In this document: positions 15,953 to 24,361 of the stretch, one piece after another | How the letters are laid out: each line of letters starts with the position of its first letter | Position numbering within the stretch: position 1 is the stretch's first letter | Source: Lachnospiraceae bacterium | GTDB lineage: Bacteria > Bacillota > Clostridia > Lachnospirales > Lachnospiraceae | DNA length: 64,000 bases | Assembly (NCBI GenBank): GCA_029008875.1 | Contig: JAQXJP010000012.1 | Span: 1-64,000, forward strand | Direction of reading: 5' to 3' | Made by a program: the position numbers and the translations under genes | The notes under the pieces: model-generated | The model's database searches: none | What the model was told of the DNA's origin: nothing | The model's input: the letters and a program-made list of their open reading frames with translations, nothing else

Positions 15953-17572
15953 TTATCTCTCTTTTTTCCTACTTTTTACATATCCTGCCAGCACATAGAT
16001 GCCGATTCCGAGCCACACAAGAACCAGCACGGACAGCAGCGCCACCGAAGTTTTAGGGAGTGGACCCAGATCCTCTCTGGCATCCCCGATGCCGGAACCC
16101 GTTCCCAACTGGTCCAAGCGATACAGAGCGGTGATATCCTCGTACAGCGTGGCGATGTAAGCGTCATCCACGGTTTGCTTTCTGCGCACGGATTTCACGG
16201 TGTTTTCAATCAACTGACCCGCCGCGTCACGCACGGAAGCGGACCCCACAAACACCGGAGTCACAAAGGTATTGTCCACATTGTCCAGAAGCAGCCGGGT
16301 CGCCTTGATTTTTACATCGTAATGCTCCTTATTGTCATTGCCGCTCTTGGCCAGATAATCCAGATACTCTTCGGACTGCTGCGCCTTGGACGTCACCGGA
16401 ACATACCCCTCCGTCTCGGCGTAGGCAATCTGCACATCGTTGGTGAGCAGATACTGGACAAAAAGCCATGATGCCAGCACTTCCTGGGAATCGGCCTTGT
16501 TGAACACGCACACGGAAGGTCCCTGGGAGATCATCTGGGGATTCTCCGGGTCAAACTGGGGAATCGGCATAACCGCCGTCTCAAATTCCACAATCTTGTC
16601 CTCCGCAATATCGGAGAGAGGCGCGTCGGTGCCCATCCATGTAGCACCCGCGGTGGAATCGATGGCAAAGATGCACTGTCCCGCATTCAGGAAGTTTGCC
16701 GGGTAGCTGGATATCTTGAAGGTGGAAAAAGCCCCGCTCTTTCCGTGCTCCGCGATTTCCAGCAAAAGCTCCGCCGTGGTGTCATTGAACAGCTCAATAT
16801 CCCCCTCCTCGGTGGAATAACCCGCGCCCTTTTGCCTCAGCATCTGAATCATCATGTTGTCCGTAGATTTGTAGATAAAGGGAATCAGCACATTCTGCCC
16901 GTTCACCAGATAATTTCCATCCTCATCCTGGGCCATTGCCGCCTCGGAAACCTCCCAGATAAAATCCCAGGTCAGGGTTTCGGGGAGTTCATATCCCAAT
17001 TTCTCCACGTAGGTCTTGTTGATATAGCAAGCCTCCGTGGAGCGCATGTAGGGAACCGCGTAATAGTGGTCATTAAACCGACACTCCTCCAAAAACTGAG
17101 GGATAATCTCATCCACGGAAGGGGAGTCAAACAGCACCTCGCTGCCCCCCAGTCCGTATTTCTCATGGGTCAGAAGGTCATCCAGGGGGACCACCTGATT
17201 GCTTCCGGTCAGATAGGTCGCAATGTGATCCGGATAGGTGATACACACATTGGGTGTGGTGTTGGTGGCAATATTGGTGATGACATCGTTATATATTTTC
17301 CCGTAATCCGTGTACAGGCGAAGATTCACTGTAACATTGGGATATAAATCCTCAAATTCCTCAATCGCCTGCTCATAAATTGCGGTCTGTGACTTGTTGG
17401 TATCATTTTTCGCCCAGAACGTAATCTCATAATTTTTGCTTGTATCAAGTTCCTCCGGAATGGAAAATTTCTTCATTCCCTTGGAGCCGTGGCACCCGGT
17501 AAGCCCCAGTGTGGCACCGGCCATGACAAGCGCCAGCACAAGCGCTTTGCCTCGTTTTCTCATCCTTTTCAT
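15953..17572 (-). CDS. Sugar ABC transporter substrate-binding lipoprotein with extra C-terminal membrane helix
   Basis: 539 residues, family 1 extracellular solute-binding protein. Lipobox 'GLTGC' sits near Cys27, followed by 'YEITFWAKNDTNKSQTAIYE', typical of UgpB/MalE-like proteins for oligosaccharides or glycerol phosphodiesters. Unusually, the C-terminus adds a hydrophobic helix of about 505-530 ('VLVLVWLGIGIYVLAGYV') followed by 'KSRKKER', a cytosolic-type positive end. The protein thus appears anchored at both ends. It is the last gene of the importer operon; its start shares one base with the permease stop. The substrate is not readable. Confidence 0.88.
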   Translation of the reverse strand: MKRMRKRGKALVLALVMAGATLGLTGCHGSKGMKKFSIPEELDTSKNYEITFWAKNDTNKSQTAIYEQAIEEFEDLYPNVTVNLRLYTDYGKIYNDVITNIATNTTPNVCITYPDHIATYLTGSNQVVPLDDLLTHEKYGLGGSEVLFDSPSVDEIIPQFLEECRFNDHYYAVPYMRSTEACYINKTYVEKLGYELPETLTWDFIWEVSEAAMAQDEDGNYLVNGQNVLIPFIYKSTDNMMIQMLRQKGAGYSTEEGDIELFNDTTAELLLEIAEHGKSGAFSTFKISSYPANFLNAGQCIFAIDSTAGATWMGTDAPLSDIAEDKIVEFETAVMPIPQFDPENPQMISQGPSVCVFNKADSQEVLASWLFVQYLLTNDVQIAYAETEGYVPVTSKAQQSEEYLDYLAKSGNDNKEHYDVKIKATRLLLDNVDNTFVTPVFVGSASVRDAAGQLIENTVKSVRRKQTVDDAYIATLYEDITALYRLDQLGTGSGIGDAREDLGPLPKTSVALLSVLVLVWLGIGIYVLAGYVKSRKKER

Positions 17573-18447
17573 CAGCCCTTTGTACCTCCCTGTGACACTC
17601 CTGCCATAACCTTATCCCGGAAAATCAAGAACAGCACAATGAGCGGAACCGAAATCACCACAACCGCAGCCATCATTGCCGGAATGTTCTCCCGGCCGAA
17701 GCCGTTTTCCCGAATCTCCTGGATTCCGTTGGACACCAGAAAATAATTCTGATCGTCCGTAATCAAGCGAGGCCATACATAGGAATTCCAGCACTCAATC
17801 ACCTTGAGAATGGTGATGGTAATCAATGTGGGCCTTGCGATCGGAATCATCACCTTCAGCAGATACTTGAGGTCGCTGGTTCCGTCCACCTTCGCCGCAT
17901 AGTACAGGCTGTCCGGAATTTGCTCAAAGTTCTCCTTCAACAGGTAGATGTAGAACACGGAGGTGATGGAAGGAAGAATCAGTCCCGCAAAGGAATTCCT
18001 CATATTCCAGTTGGTGACGGTCACAAAATTTGTGATGATTACCAGCTCGTTGGGAATCATCATCAGGGAAAGAAAAATCAAAAAGGCGATATTTTTCCCT
18101 TTGAACTCCAGTCTCGCGAAGGCAAAGGCCGCCAGGGTAATCACCACCAGCATAATCGCCGTGGTCACCACCGTAAAAATCAAGGTGTTGGTAAAGTACC
18201 GGGCCAGGGGCACCGCCGTAAACGCGTCCTTGTAGTTCTGCAAAGTGGGCGAAAGGGTGTAGAACTTCGGGATGTATTCCGAATTGTAGGAGCTGTAGCT
18301 CTTCACCGAAGTCAAGATCATCCAGTAAAAAGGAAACAGCACAACTATCGCCCAGAATGCAAGCAGCGTGTAGGTGATGGTATTGCCCACGCCTTTTCGC
18401 ACCTTGGCTCTTTTTTCAATTCTTGTATAATCTGTATTTCTTGCCAT
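17572..18447 (-). CDS. Carbohydrate ABC transporter permease (MalG/UgpE type)
   Basis: 291 residues with six predicted helices. 'FPFYWMILTSVKSYS' near the start and the EAA loop 'YYAAKVDGTSDLKYLLKVMI' with 'PIARPTLITI' mark the MalG/UgpE (CUT1) permease subunit. It forms the inner-membrane channel with the adjacent MalF-type subunit, powered by the ATPase encoded first in the operon. It overlaps the binding-protein start by one base (TGATG). Confidence 0.95.
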   Translation of the reverse strand: MARNTDYTRIEKRAKVRKGVGNTITYTLLAFWAIVVLFPFYWMILTSVKSYSSYNSEYIPKFYTLSPTLQNYKDAFTAVPLARYFTNTLIFTVVTTAIMLVVITLAAFAFARLEFKGKNIAFLIFLSLMMIPNELVIITNFVTVTNWNMRNSFAGLILPSITSVFYIYLLKENFEQIPDSLYYAAKVDGTSDLKYLLKVMIPIARPTLITITILKVIECWNSYVWPRLITDDQNYFLVSNGIQEIRENGFGRENIPAMMAAVVVISVPLIVLFLIFRDKVMAGVSQGGTKG

Positions 18448-18459
18448 GACTCTGCCCTC

Positions 18460-19362
18460 TTAATAATGCACGTTCTTCCTGCCCACCAGCAGGTTGATGC
18501 AGGTGATCGTGAGAATAATCCAAAACAGAATAATCGCCGCAGCGGAAGCGTAGGAAGGGTATCCTCCACTGTTTCCGTAGAGCATATCGTACACATAACC
18601 CACGATGGTATTCATCTCCGCCGCATTCAAATTGGTGCCGAACAGCGCCACCGCATCGCTGTATGCCTTAAATGCACCGATAAATCCGGTGATAACCAGG
18701 TAAAAAACCATGGGTGAAATCATGGGCAACGTAATTCGCATAAAGGTGCGAAACTTCGAGGTTCCATCCACCTTGGCGGCGTTGTAATAGTCCTGATTCA
18801 CCGACGCCAGCGCGCTGGTAAGAATCAAAATCTTGAAGGGCAGTACAATCCAGATGGTGTAAAAACACAGCACGAACATCTTGGCCCAGTAAGGTCCGTC
18901 GATAAAATCCACGGAATTGCCGCCAAACAGATGAATCAGCAGATTGATCATTCCATCGGAGTATGCGGTCTTCTTGAACAAAATCATAAACACCAGTCCC
19001 ACGGCCAGGGTGTTGGTCACGTAGGGCAGAAAATAGATGGTCTGGAACAGTTCCCGCAACTTGGTGATGGAATTGAGTCCAAAGGAAATCAAAAGTGCCA
19101 GAAGCGTGGACAAAGGAACCGTAATGGCTACCAGAATCAATGTGTTTTTCACCGCCTGCAAAAAGTAAGGATCATGCAGGACGTAGGAATAATTGTACAA
19201 TCCCACCCCGAAGTAGGTCTGGGAAGCGGAATTGTATCCCTCCTCAAAGGAGTACACAAAAACGTCGATCAGCGGGTACACCATAAAGATGCCCAGAAAC
19301 AGCACCGCCGGCAATAGATACAGCCATGCTTTCGCCCCGCTGTTTTGTATAAATTTTCTCAT
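18460..19362 (-). CDS. Carbohydrate ABC transporter permease (MalF/UgpA type)
   Basis: 300 residues with six predicted helices. 'WLYLLPAVLFLGIFMVYPLI' opens the protein, and the EAA loop is 'YYNAAKVDGTSKFRTFMRIT' with 'LPMISPMVFY', as in CUT1 MalF/UgpA subunits. It lies 12 bases upstream of the MalG-type gene and three bases after the ATPase stop, so the four genes are clearly one operon. Confidence 0.95.
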   Translation of the reverse strand: MRKFIQNSGAKAWLYLLPAVLFLGIFMVYPLIDVFVYSFEEGYNSASQTYFGVGLYNYSYVLHDPYFLQAVKNTLILVAITVPLSTLLALLISFGLNSITKLRELFQTIYFLPYVTNTLAVGLVFMILFKKTAYSDGMINLLIHLFGGNSVDFIDGPYWAKMFVLCFYTIWIVLPFKILILTSALASVNQDYYNAAKVDGTSKFRTFMRITLPMISPMVFYLVITGFIGAFKAYSDAVALFGTNLNAAEMNTIVGYVYDMLYGNSGGYPSYASAAAIILFWIILTITCINLLVGRKNVHY

Positions 19363-19365
19363 ATT

Positions 19366-20487
19366 CTATGCCTCAAACGAAATTCTATCCTCAGTCTCTT
19401 TGTGGAACAAAAATACCTTGTGTGCCGCAACCCCGAAACGCACCTGGGTCCCGGAGATATCCACCTTGTTGGCGGTGCTGATGATGGAGCGGATGGTGGT
19501 ATTCTGGCAGGAAGGATTCGTGGACACCACGCTGATATCCCTTCCCATCACCTCCACCCGGTTCAACTTGCAGCAAAGGGGGCCGTCCTCCGACAGCAAA
19601 AAGCCCTCGGGGCGAATTCCCACGGTAACCTCCTGCTCCACGCCGGAAGCATCCTTGCCATCCAGGCTCTTCAGCTCCAGGATGCGGTCCTCCCCGATGT
19701 AGATTGCGCCGTCCTTCACCTTCCCGTCAAACACATTGATGGGCGGAGTTCCCAGAAATTTTGCCACGAAAAGATTCGCCGGGTTGTCGTACACATCCTG
19801 GGGTTTTCCGATCTGGTGCACCACCCCGTCCTTCATGACCACAATGATATCCGAGATGCTCATGGCCTCCTCCTGATCATGGGTTACGAAAATGGTGGTA
19901 ATCCCTGTCTCCTGCTGGATTCTGCGGATTTCCTCCCTGGTCTGAAGACGCAGGCGTGCGTCCAGATTGGACAGAGGCTCGTCCAACAGCAGAACCTTCG
20001 GCATCTTCACCAGCGCCCGGGCAATGGCCACGCGCTGCTGCTGTCCGCCGGACAACTCCTTGGGCTTGCGCTCCATCAACTCCTCAATCTGCACCAGTCT
20101 CGCCGCCTCAAGGGCCTTCTCCTCCATCTGCTCCTTGGTCAGTTTGTCCTTTCCCTTCAGGTTCTGAAGGGGAAAAAGAATATTCTGGCGCACCGTCAGA
20201 TGAGGGTACAGGGCGTAATTCTGGAACACCAGACCGATTCCCCTGTTCTCCGGCGGAAGCTCCGTCACATCGTCCTCCCCGAAGAAAATTCTTCCCTCGG
20301 TGGGCTTCTGCAGCCCGCTGATCAGATTCAGTGTGGTGCTCTTTCCACAGCCGGATGGTCCCAACAGGCCCACCAGCATTCCGTCCGGAATCGTGAAATC
20401 AAAATTGTTGACTGCAATGACATCCTCGCGGTTTTTCTTGTCCCTGCTCGGAAATCTCTTGGTCAGATTCTGCAATACAACTTCCAT
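19366..20487 (-). CDS. Sugar ABC transporter ATPase (MsmK/UgpC type)
   Basis: 373 residues. Walker A 'GPSGCGKST', signature 'LSGGQQQR', Walker B 'VLLLDEP' and the switch His in 'IFVTHDQEEA' are all intact. The C-terminal part of about 245-373 is the regulatory TOBE/MalK-like domain ('VTVGIRPEGF'). The RBS is 'AGGAGGACGGC'. It is the first gene of the importer operon, preceded by a promoter overlapping a possible CcpA site. Many Lachnospiraceae share one MsmK-type ATPase among importers; this one may instead be dedicated, given its place in the operon. Confidence 0.95.
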   Translation of the reverse strand: MEVVLQNLTKRFPSRDKKNREDVIAVNNFDFTIPDGMLVGLLGPSGCGKSTTLNLISGLQKPTEGRIFFGEDDVTELPPENRGIGLVFQNYALYPHLTVRQNILFPLQNLKGKDKLTKEQMEEKALEAARLVQIEELMERKPKELSGGQQQRVAIARALVKMPKVLLLDEPLSNLDARLRLQTREEIRRIQQETGITTIFVTHDQEEAMSISDIIVVMKDGVVHQIGKPQDVYDNPANLFVAKFLGTPPINVFDGKVKDGAIYIGEDRILELKSLDGKDASGVEQEVTVGIRPEGFLLSEDGPLCCKLNRVEVMGRDISVVSTNPSCQNTTIRSIISTANKVDISGTQVRFGVAAHKVFLFHKETEDRISFEA

Positions 20488-20546
20488 GCCGTCCTCCTAA
20501 AAAATATCTGTAAGTGATTCTCAATTTTTTCCATATCTAATTAAGG

Positions 20547-20575
20547 ATTTTACCGCTTTCCACCGGGCGAATCAA
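20547..20575 (-). promoter_or_regulatory. Sugar importer promoter with cre-like site
   Basis: On the minus strand, -35 TTGATT (20575-20570) and -10 TAAAAT (20552-20547) are 17 bases apart. GGAAAGCGGTAAAA (20561-20548), covering the spacer end and -10, matches 8 of the 10 fixed positions of the CcpA cre consensus TGWAANCGNTNWCA. Catabolite repression is therefore plausible. Confidence 0.5.
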
Positions 20576-20604
20576 CAATTTCCTGCCCCTTCTTGTCCTT
20601 TATT

Positions 20605-20634
20605 TTGAGAAATGGTAGTATGAAAATGTATTAT
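20605..20634 (+). promoter_or_regulatory. Promoter of the CPBP protease gene
   Basis: -35 TTGAGA (20605-20610), an 18-base spacer and -10 TATTAT (20629-20634), followed by CGGAGG seven bases before the ATG at 20667. It is divergent from the sugar importer promoter. Confidence 0.5.
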
Positions 20635-20666
20635 ATTGAAGCTTCAAAAAGTTCGGAGGCTTTCCT

Positions 20667-21461
20667 ATGAAAAAGAAATCAATCCCAATTGTCATAATCT
20701 ATCTGATCTTGTGCCTGGGAATATCCAATCTGCTGTGGGTGCTGGCCTACTCCAATCCCGAAGCGGATAGCAGTATGATTTATACCATTCTGGCATCCTT
20801 TTTTCCCATGCTCCTCGCCCTGGTTATGGCAAAAATCACCGGCGAAGGCTGGAATCATCTGGGAATCGCATTCCATTTCCGGAAATGGCGCTACTATCTC
20901 ATCGCTGTTCTAGGCACCATATTGTTGGTATACGGAAGCAATCCGCTGATGCTCCTCCTCTTTCCGGCGGAGGTGAGCAGCCGCTTTTCCCTAGGCCGAA
21001 TCGGCGAGATACTGCTCATGGTTCTGCTGGGAATCCTGTGTTTTATCGAATGTCTCGGGGAAGAGCTGGGCTGGATCGGATACCTTTTTCCAAAGTTGGA
21101 AGAACTGGCAGGCACGACCGGCAGCATTGTGCTGTTGGGCCTCATTCGGGGCTGTTACCATATCGGGCTCCTGTCTTTCATGGACTACCCCGTACAAGGT
21201 TTTGTGGAGTTGACCATATCCAACATTTTATTACAATCCTTTATGATATACTTGTACAAGCAGAGCGGTTCCCTGTTCCCCTGTACCATCATGCACAGGA
21301 TATCGAACCTTCTTCCGATTCTGCTGGTATATGACAACAGCTGGTACTATCACAGTTTTTTTGCCATGGCTGTCAACATGGTTCCGGCAGCGGTTATCGG
21401 AATCGCATGCTACCTCATTATGAAGAAAAAGGAGTTTTTATGCAAAAGGACTTACTCTTAA
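20667..21461 (+). CDS. CPBP-family intramembrane metalloprotease
   Basis: 264 residues with about seven to eight helices. The CPBP (Abi/CAAX protease) motif 1 is 'ECLGEELGWIGYLFP' (Glu132, Glu133), and a second-motif His lies in 'GLIRGCYHIG' (His165). The usual third motif (HxxxN/B) is represented by 'IMHRISNL'. Bacterial CPBP proteins are membrane-embedded proteases linked to peptide maturation and bacteriocin immunity; the substrate here is unknown. It overlaps the downstream isochorismatase gene by 22 bases, so the two are coupled. Confidence 0.85.
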   Translation: MKKKSIPIVIIYLILCLGISNLLWVLAYSNPEADSSMIYTILASFFPMLLALVMAKITGEGWNHLGIAFHFRKWRYYLIAVLGTILLVYGSNPLMLLLFPAEVSSRFSLGRIGEILLMVLLGILCFIECLGEELGWIGYLFPKLEELAGTTGSIVLLGLIRGCYHIGLLSFMDYPVQGFVELTISNILLQSFMIYLYKQSGSLFPCTIMHRISNLLPILLVYDNSWYYHSFFAMAVNMVPAAVIGIACYLIMKKKEFLCKRTYS

Positions 21462-21988
21462 TCATTGATATGCAAAATATATACACCACCGGGCAGGAAT
21501 GGGCGTGCCTTGACGCGGAAGGTGCGGCGGACCGCCTGAACCGGATTATTGATTCCGGAAAATGCGAAAACGTCATCTTTACCCGATTCCTGGCTGCCAA
21601 GGAGCCGGAAGGTGTCTGGAAAGATTACAATGTGAAGTATGCGAATATCAACGCTGATACCTGGGGAAATGAGATGATGTCCCAGTTTTCCGAGGCTTTG
21701 AAAAAATACCCACTCTACACCAAGAGTGTCTACTCCTCCCTCACCATCCCGGAAGTGCTGGAAGCCTGCAAAAAGGCAGACCGGGTCATCGTGGGCGGAG
21801 TTGTGGCGGAATGCTGTGTCATCGCCACCGTATGGGCATTGATTGACGCAGGCATCAAGACCGTCTATCTCACCGACGGAGTATCCGGCTTCGACCGCGC
21901 CAAGGAGGATGCCACAGAGCTTACCCTATCCGGGCTTTGCCCACTCCATGTGGAGATGATGACGGTGGAGGATTATTTGGGGGAGTAA
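21440..21988 (+). CDS. Isochorismatase-family cysteine hydrolase
   Basis: 182 residues. The catalytic Asp is in 'LLIIDMQNIY' and the nucleophile Cys in 'VVAECCVIATVWALIDAG', followed by 'VYLTDGVSGF'. This family includes nicotinamidase and ureidoacrylate or isochorismate hydrolases; the exact reaction cannot be read, and a nicotinamidase role is possible. AAGGAG seven bases upstream sets the start at 21440, inside the end of the CPBP gene; a further ATG at 21407 is unsupported. Confidence 0.85.
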   Translation: MQKDLLLIIDMQNIYTTGQEWACLDAEGAADRLNRIIDSGKCENVIFTRFLAAKEPEGVWKDYNVKYANINADTWGNEMMSQFSEALKKYPLYTKSVYSSLTIPEVLEACKKADRVIVGGVVAECCVIATVWALIDAGIKTVYLTDGVSGFDRAKEDATELTLSGLCPLHVEMMTVEDYLGE

Positions 21989-21991
21989 AAG

Positions 21992-22315
21992 CGCTCCCCT
22001 GTCTCCAGACACATACCCTTCCACGCCCTTTTCAAAAAAGCTTCCCATCTCCATGTTACCCATTAAGTGCTCCTCGAAAGATATGGATGGCGCCATCGGA
22101 TCCGTAGTCATGGCATGCCCCATGCAATACCTTACTCCATTCACCTCCACTTCCGCTTGCAACGACAATGTCTTGATTTCCTCCGCAATATGGAGAATAT
22201 CTGCCTCCGTGAGGCGCTGAATCAATAACTCAAAAGAATTGTAGGTATAGGGTTCCGCTTTCCTTCGCTTGCGAGGCGGAAGTGCGTAGTATCTCTCTAT
22301 GTATTGGGCAAGGTT
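21992..22315 (-). pseudogene. Internal fragment of a metallophosphoesterase-like gene
   Basis: An open stretch of about 105 codons with no start codon of its own begins directly after the Uma2-gene stop, in the same frame. It reads 'QYIERYYALPPRKRRKAEPY', then 'AEVEVNGVRYCMGHAMTTDP' and 'GSFFEKGVEGYVS', and then runs into the 3' flank of the isochorismatase gene. The central part resembles the 'L...VEVNGKRYLLVHA' segment of Ser/Thr-phosphatase-like metallophosphoesterases of this group. The N-terminal metal-binding motifs and the C-terminus are both missing. The assignment to that family is tentative; that this is a broken fragment is more certain. Confidence 0.5.
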
Positions 22316-23155
22316 CTAAATATATAGCGATTCTCCCTCCTCAATAATCCCCCTGATCTCGTCCAAATCAATCACCAATTCCCCCTGGGAAATCGCCACC
22401 GGCATGCTTCCGCACAATTCATGCACAATTGGCAGATAATCCTCATCCTCAAAGCGATGAATAATCAGCGTTCTTCTATCCGGATCAATAATCCAATATT
22501 CCCGCACTCCTGCTTCCATGTATTTTGCCAGTTTCACAGACATATCCTTTTTTCTGGTAGCGGCAGACAGCACCTCCAACACAAAATCCGGGGCTCCATA
22601 GATTCCAAATCTGCGCAGCTTGTTCCTGTTACACACCACCAGCAGATCCGGCTCCACCATATTGCGATCATCACAGCAGATTTGCACGTCCGTTGGAGCT
22701 TCAAGCACTTTACAGAGCTTTTTCTCCTCTCGAATATAGTGATAGAAGCACATATGCATATGAGCCACTATATCTTGATGGATAAGTGACGGCGCAAGCA
22801 TTTCATAAAAACTGCCGTCTATCAATTCCACCCTTCTATCATCGGGCATACGATAATAATCATCCAAAGTATACTCCCCCTGGCGCTTTTCCACCGGAAT
22901 TCCCGCCACTTCTTCTCTCAACGTAGAAGCGAATTCACTTCCATTGGTCGAGTATGTATATGCCTTTCCCCGGTACATGCACTCATCGGCGGTAAGCACT
23001 TTCTCGATAGCATCCAAAGTAGCTTTCCTCGGCTTCTTCGTCTTTCCGGAAAAAATCTTCTGCAGTGTAACCGCCGGAACCCCACAATACTGGGAAAGCA
23101 TTTGAAAACTATATCCACGCTCCTCCTTAATATGGTTCATTTCCTCTCGCGTCAT
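22316..23155 (-). CDS. HTH-Uma2 fusion, putative nuclease
   Basis: 279 residues. Residues 1-60 form an XRE-like helix-turn-helix ('RGYSFQMLSQYCGVPAVTLQ', 'KIFSGKTKKP'). Residues of about 95-275 are a Uma2 (DUF820) domain, a PD-(D/E)XK-like fold: 'DDRRVELIDGSFYEM', 'MVEPDLLVVC', 'DFVLEVLSAATRKKD', 'KLAKYMEAGVREYWIIDPDR'. The acidic and Lys residues expected for metal-dependent cleavage are present, but nuclease activity is known only by fold for most of the family. AGGGAGGT seven bases upstream sets 23155; an ATG at 23173 overlaps that site. The function of the DNA-binding arm is unknown. Confidence 0.85.
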   Translation of the reverse strand: MTREEMNHIKEERGYSFQMLSQYCGVPAVTLQKIFSGKTKKPRKATLDAIEKVLTADECMYRGKAYTYSTNGSEFASTLREEVAGIPVEKRQGEYTLDDYYRMPDDRRVELIDGSFYEMLAPSLIHQDIVAHMHMCFYHYIREEKKLCKVLEAPTDVQICCDDRNMVEPDLLVVCNRNKLRRFGIYGAPDFVLEVLSAATRKKDMSVKLAKYMEAGVREYWIIDPDRRTLIIHRFEDEDYLPIVHELCGSMPVAISQGELVIDLDEIRGIIEEGESLYI

Positions 23156-23238
23156 AAAAAACACCTCCCTCATCTGTCATTTTCACAATAACACATCCGG
23201 GAGGTATCCTCAATATAATTATATATTTTAATGTACTT

Positions 23239-24147
23239 TTATTTCCTTTTATCTCCTCTAATGTCAATCCGAAAATACGCCAAAGCCGCCTTGTACCGAT
23301 CCTGCGCCGTCAGGCAAGTGTCCATCAAATATCCCTTTTCCTGCTCCCACTCCTTCAAACCGCGATAATAGAAATATTTCAGATCATCCTCGATGATGAA
23401 AGGAACGATTTGATATTTCAGACACTCCTTAAACATAAGTAATCTGCCCACACGGCCGTTACCGTCCTGAAAAGGGTGTATCCGCTCGAACTTTACATGA
23501 AAATCCAAGAGATCCTCCAAATCCTTTTCCTCTTTGGCGTTGTATTCTTCCAGCAACGCCCTCATTTGAGTTCCCACCTCCTCCGGAAGTGCTGTCTCTA
23601 TCCCTCCGACCTCGTTTGGCAACTTTTTGTATTCTCCCACCGCAAACCACTCTTTCCGGGAGTCGCTGGTTCCGCTCTTCAGCATCAAATGCAGCTCTTT
23701 TATGAATTTCTCGGTTATGGCAGACATCCCCTGATCAATAATCATATCAATGCAGCGAAAATGATTGACGGTTTCCATCACATCATCCACGCTTACTGCT
23801 TCATCCTGCATCCCGATGGTATTGGTTTCAAAAATATATCTTGTCTGATCGTGGGTCAATCGGCTGCCTTCCATGTGATTGGAATTGTAAGTCAGGTCAA
23901 TCTGCGTCTTGTGATAGATGCCGCCGGAATATTTGCGTTTCTTCTCGTCCTGCAGAATGTCCAACAAGGTAACCGGCCTTTCTTTCTTTTTGTTTGACCG
24001 CTCCGGCTTATTTGCATTCTCCGGAATATTCCACGTCTTTCCGGTCAAAAAAGCCCCCGGCACACGCCCCCTCGCGCAGTAATTTCTCACACTGCGTTCA
24101 GAGATATTCCATTTTTCTGCAATTTCTGCCACGGAAAGGTATTGCAT
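23239..24147 (-). CDS. HTH-Fic protein (AMP transferase), class II inhibition motif
   Basis: 302 residues. Residues 1-45 resemble a MerR/helix_17-type DNA-binding segment ('YLSVAEIAEKWNISERSVRN', 'VPGAFLTGKTWNIP'). The Fic domain holds the active-site loop HPFQDGNGR (224-232), complete with catalytic His. An inhibitory helix motif SxxxEG (Ser89-Gly94, 'SNHMEG') lies before it, so the protein is probably auto-inhibited. Fic enzymes transfer AMP (rarely other groups) to Ser/Thr/Tyr hydroxyls. 'ATAGGAGGAGAGCAA' sets the start at 24147; no separate antitoxin gene is adjacent, which fits internal inhibition. Confidence 0.92.
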   Translation of the reverse strand: MQYLSVAEIAEKWNISERSVRNYCARGRVPGAFLTGKTWNIPENANKPERSNKKKERPVTLLDILQDEKKRKYSGGIYHKTQIDLTYNSNHMEGSRLTHDQTRYIFETNTIGMQDEAVSVDDVMETVNHFRCIDMIIDQGMSAITEKFIKELHLMLKSGTSDSRKEWFAVGEYKKLPNEVGGIETALPEEVGTQMRALLEEYNAKEEKDLEDLLDFHVKFERIHPFQDGNGRVGRLLMFKECLKYQIVPFIIEDDLKYFYYRGLKEWEQEKGYLMDTCLTAQDRYKAALAYFRIDIRGDKRK

Positions 24148-24262
24148 TTGCTCTCCTCCTATATAACGAATACAATGACTGCTTGTAATGTAGTATACCA
24201 CATTATCGGCAAAAAATCCATCACACCGCCACGCATCCTTCGTCTTTTTTGCCGATAACAGC

Positions 24263-24299
24263 AAAAAAAGCCGAATCCCACGCAAAGTGAAATTCGGCT
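24263..24299 (-). terminator. Rho-independent terminator of the EAL gene
   Basis: On the minus strand AGCCGAAT and ATTCGGCT pair around a 15-base loop and are followed by seven T residues. It lies between the EAL gene stop (24362) and the Fic gene start. Confidence 0.85.
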
Positions 24300-24361
24300 C
24301 CCATTACACTCCTATGTTCCTCCGGGCTTACAATCCCCATCCCGGACTCTATCCTATCATC

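Noticed and set aside
19345-20517. Plus-strand 390-codon ORF opposite the sugar ATPase
   Set aside because: Antisense shadow; the minus strand carries all Walker and signature motifs.
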